Below are positions 62,399 to 64,000 of a stretch of DNA of 64,000 nt, piece after piece. The translations under genes and the position numbers were made by a program. Numbering within the stretch: position 1 is the stretch's first letter; each line of letters starts with the position of its first letter. The stretch covers positions 992,001 to 1,056,000 of the forward strand of contig JASVEC010000005.1 in the NCBI GenBank assembly GCA_030770535.1, written 5' to 3'. The notes under the pieces were generated by a model. The model was not told where the DNA came from. It searched no databases and saw only the letters and a program-made list of their open reading frames with translations. The stretch comes from Batkoa obscura (taxonomy: Eukaryota; Entomophthoromycota; Entomophthoromycetes; Entomophthorales; Batkoaceae).

Positions 62399-63411
62399 AT
62401 GCCAGCATGTATTGAGTGTGGATATGGAGTCAATAGATTATATATGGAATATGGAAAAGGGAATGTAGTATTGACTAAATGCGTAAAGCCAGATATTATT
62501 TTAAATTAAAAGTTAATAAATTAAAAAGAGTCGATGCCATAAGTTTGCTGATAAATATATTGAACATGATTTAGTTATTTTAGTAATTGATATGGTTTTA
62601 CACAAACCTCAGGTTTATCGACATTTGATCTTTAATAGAATTGAGTATTGTGACGTTGGTTTACCAGTAATAATATTTTTTATCTTAAGATTTATATTAA
62701 ATTTTTTAGTCTTCAATTAAAAGGCTGGAAGTTTTAATCATATTGTTTGATATATGTAATCTATTTCACAATTAAATTTTATATTTATTGATTTGTAATT
62801 AAAGATATAAAATGGTTTCAGATAGAAAGAATATGCGAAAGTACTTCGTGTACATGGTTAAACTTGCCACCATTAATCCAATACTTCCACATATCCATAT
62901 TTTCTTTGATAGGTATTTTTATTGCATTTTGTTTATAATTTGACTTATTGTTATTACTCTAATAGAGCAATTTTTATACCATATGATTATTCGATTTTTA
63001 GTACAATGCTTTTATGGATACAAATTTGCTATATTTAAGTAAAACAATTCATTTTTAATAATTTCATATTTATAATTTCAAGGTATAATTATGTCTCGCT
63101 TGCTTTAATAATATCCAATTTTGGTAAATTATTGTTAGTAGCAATGGCAATATGGGATTATCACGGATTGCAATATTCATGGTTATTAGCATTATTAACT
63201 TTTACTTCCAATGTTGAAGCGTTAAAAGGTACTTAAATCGTTTAATTTTGTATCCTTATTAATTTTATATATAGCATTCTTAGAAACTAAATATTTATTT
63301 CCTTTTATAATCATTTCATCTGGTTGGATAGTGAGGATGTTAATCATATTTACGTTTTCATACACTTACTTTGATACTCATCTAACTTTGTGGCCCATTT
63401 TATTTACTTGA
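62399..63411 (+). CDS. ARV1: ARV1 sterol/lipid homeostasis protein
   Basis: Seven short exons: 62399-62482, 62529-62666, 62710-62755, 62805-62912, 63002-63038, 63083-63228, 63275-63411; 231 residues, all phases consistent. The N-terminal zinc-binding ARV1 homology domain is clear: MPACIECGYGVNRLYMEYGK, GNVVLTKCSRCHKFADKYIE, HDLVILVIDMVLHKPQVYRH, LIFNRIE. Cysteine spacing is C-x2-C ... C-x2-C. Later hydrophobic segments include RLEVLIILFDIYIKW, LALIISNFGKLLLVAMAIWD and LLALLTFTSNVEALK, followed by a C-terminal membrane segment. ARV1 is an ER membrane protein needed for sterol distribution and GPI-anchor precursor flipping in yeast. Exon 5 (37 bases) is the least certain. Convergent with RRP8. 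Confidence 0.9.
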
Positions 63412-63716
63412 TTAACATAAGTATATGATTTAAGTCATTTAAAATCTACTCACTTGAGCCAGTGCTACAAAATTATGGTTCACATACACGTATACATTAA
63501 AATATAGGTTATTTAATTATTAAAAATGATTTACAATTTATGTTATTAAACTTTTATTTTTATAAAAGCTATCATTTATTCTATTTTTATCTGATGAAAT
63601 TATTGATATAAGCTACTACAAAAATAGTTACTTAAACCAATAAATGTGTCAAGTCTATTTTTTACTGCTTCATAATACTGATATTGAGCATTATCCTTTG
63701 ATTTAGTAAAATTGTA
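63412..63716. other. Convergent intergenic region
   Basis: About 305 bases between the ARV1 and RRP8 stop codons; nothing recognised. Confidence 0.5.
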
Positions 63717-64000
63717 TTAACGCCTTTTATAGATACATGGTTTGAGAGTTGGAGCTTCAATGGAATCAGTTTCAATGTCCTTGTTTAATTTGACAAAATC
63801 CATCAAAACAAACATTTTATTGCTTTCATCTTTAGATGTCATTTTATAACCTAACTCTCTCATAAAAGTAGTAAATTTTGGTATACTTTCAAATCTAGAT
63901 ATTACTTCTGCAATTTTGATAGTACCTTTTGGCTTTAAGATTCTGTTTGCTTCCTTTAAAAAGTGCCCATAATTTGTTCCCATTAATGAAAGTGAAAATA
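63717..64000 (-). CDS. RRP8: rRNA-processing methyltransferase RRP8, 3' part
   Basis: The open frame on the minus strand runs off the right edge of the window, so only the C-terminal ~94 residues are seen: FSLSLMGTNYGHFLKEANRI, LKPKGTIKIAEVISRFESIP, FMRELGYKMTSKDESNKMFV, LMDFVKL and the end LKPCIYKRR. These are the last strands of the Rossmann methyltransferase fold in RRP8, a nucleolar enzyme that makes N1-methyladenosine in 25S/28S rRNA. The SAM-binding motif lies outside the window. The ATG at 63983 is internal, because conserved residues continue upstream of it. Confidence 0.92.
   Translation of the reverse strand, partial: FSLSLMGTNYGHFLKEANRILKPKGTIKIAEVISRFESIPKFTTFMRELGYKMTSKDESNKMFVLMDFVKLNKDIETDSIEAPTLKPCIYKRR

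Overview
The window is nuclear DNA from a very AT-rich eukaryote that uses the standard genetic code and short GT...AG introns (mostly 45-65 bases). Gene content points to an early-diverging fungus: ERG6 sterol methyltransferase, isocitrate lyase, PHO88/SND3, a YCK-type casein kinase with a cysteine-rich C-terminus, PEX22, and a complex I subunit resembling the fungal 17.8 kDa one. Trypsin, lipase and AAT-coded poly-Asn tracts would suit an Entomophthoromycotina (Conidiobolus-like) genome. That placement is inference; no rRNA or mitochondrial marker is present. Exon models were built by hand from splice motifs and kept only where reading frame and family homology both continued across every junction.

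Layout. 0.6-16 kb: housekeeping genes (PEX22-like, secreted trypsin, complex I B22, cytosolic MIR protein, mitochondrial PDK-type kinase, 11-exon NAP1, isocitrate lyase, Asn-rich nuclear-type protein, PHO88, NDUFA8). 16.7-25.8 kb: a small membrane protein, a 1783-residue DNA2 with a long Asn tract, and a secreted class 3 lipase. 26.2-34.8 kb: an accessory block with five tandem copies of an unrecognised six-cysteine gene family, MITEs and copies of a second repeat. 35.5-48.4 kb: complex I 17.8 kDa-like subunit, mitochondrial EF-G, ERG6, a DUF4112 protein, a 12-exon SLC33A1-type acetyl-CoA transporter, and casein kinase I. 49-58 kb: two identical tRNA-Ser(UGA) genes, a TRIM37-like RING/B-box/MATH protein, and a 21-exon NAA25/MDM20. 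58.2-62 kb: a second accessory block (MITEs, repeat element, one more six-cysteine gene and a relic). 62.4-64 kb: ARV1 and the 3' end of RRP8, convergent.

Two things stand out. One is the six-cysteine family: extracellular-looking sequence (paired cysteines, N-glycosylation sequons, Ser-rich stalk, GPI-like tail) with no visible signal peptide, a shared TATA promoter, and a 305-base gene-conversion-like tract that begins at the start codon. The other is a ~100 bp MITE, with 17 full-length copies, flanked by TA in most cases and concentrated around that family. One MITE sits directly against a family member's start codon and supplies an in-frame upstream ATG.

The housekeeping genes do not form an operon-like pathway. 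Loose themes are mitochondria (three complex I subunits, PDK, EF-G), peroxisome/glyoxylate (PEX22, isocitrate lyase) and sterol/ER membrane biology (ERG6, ARV1, PHO88, acetyl-CoA transporter).
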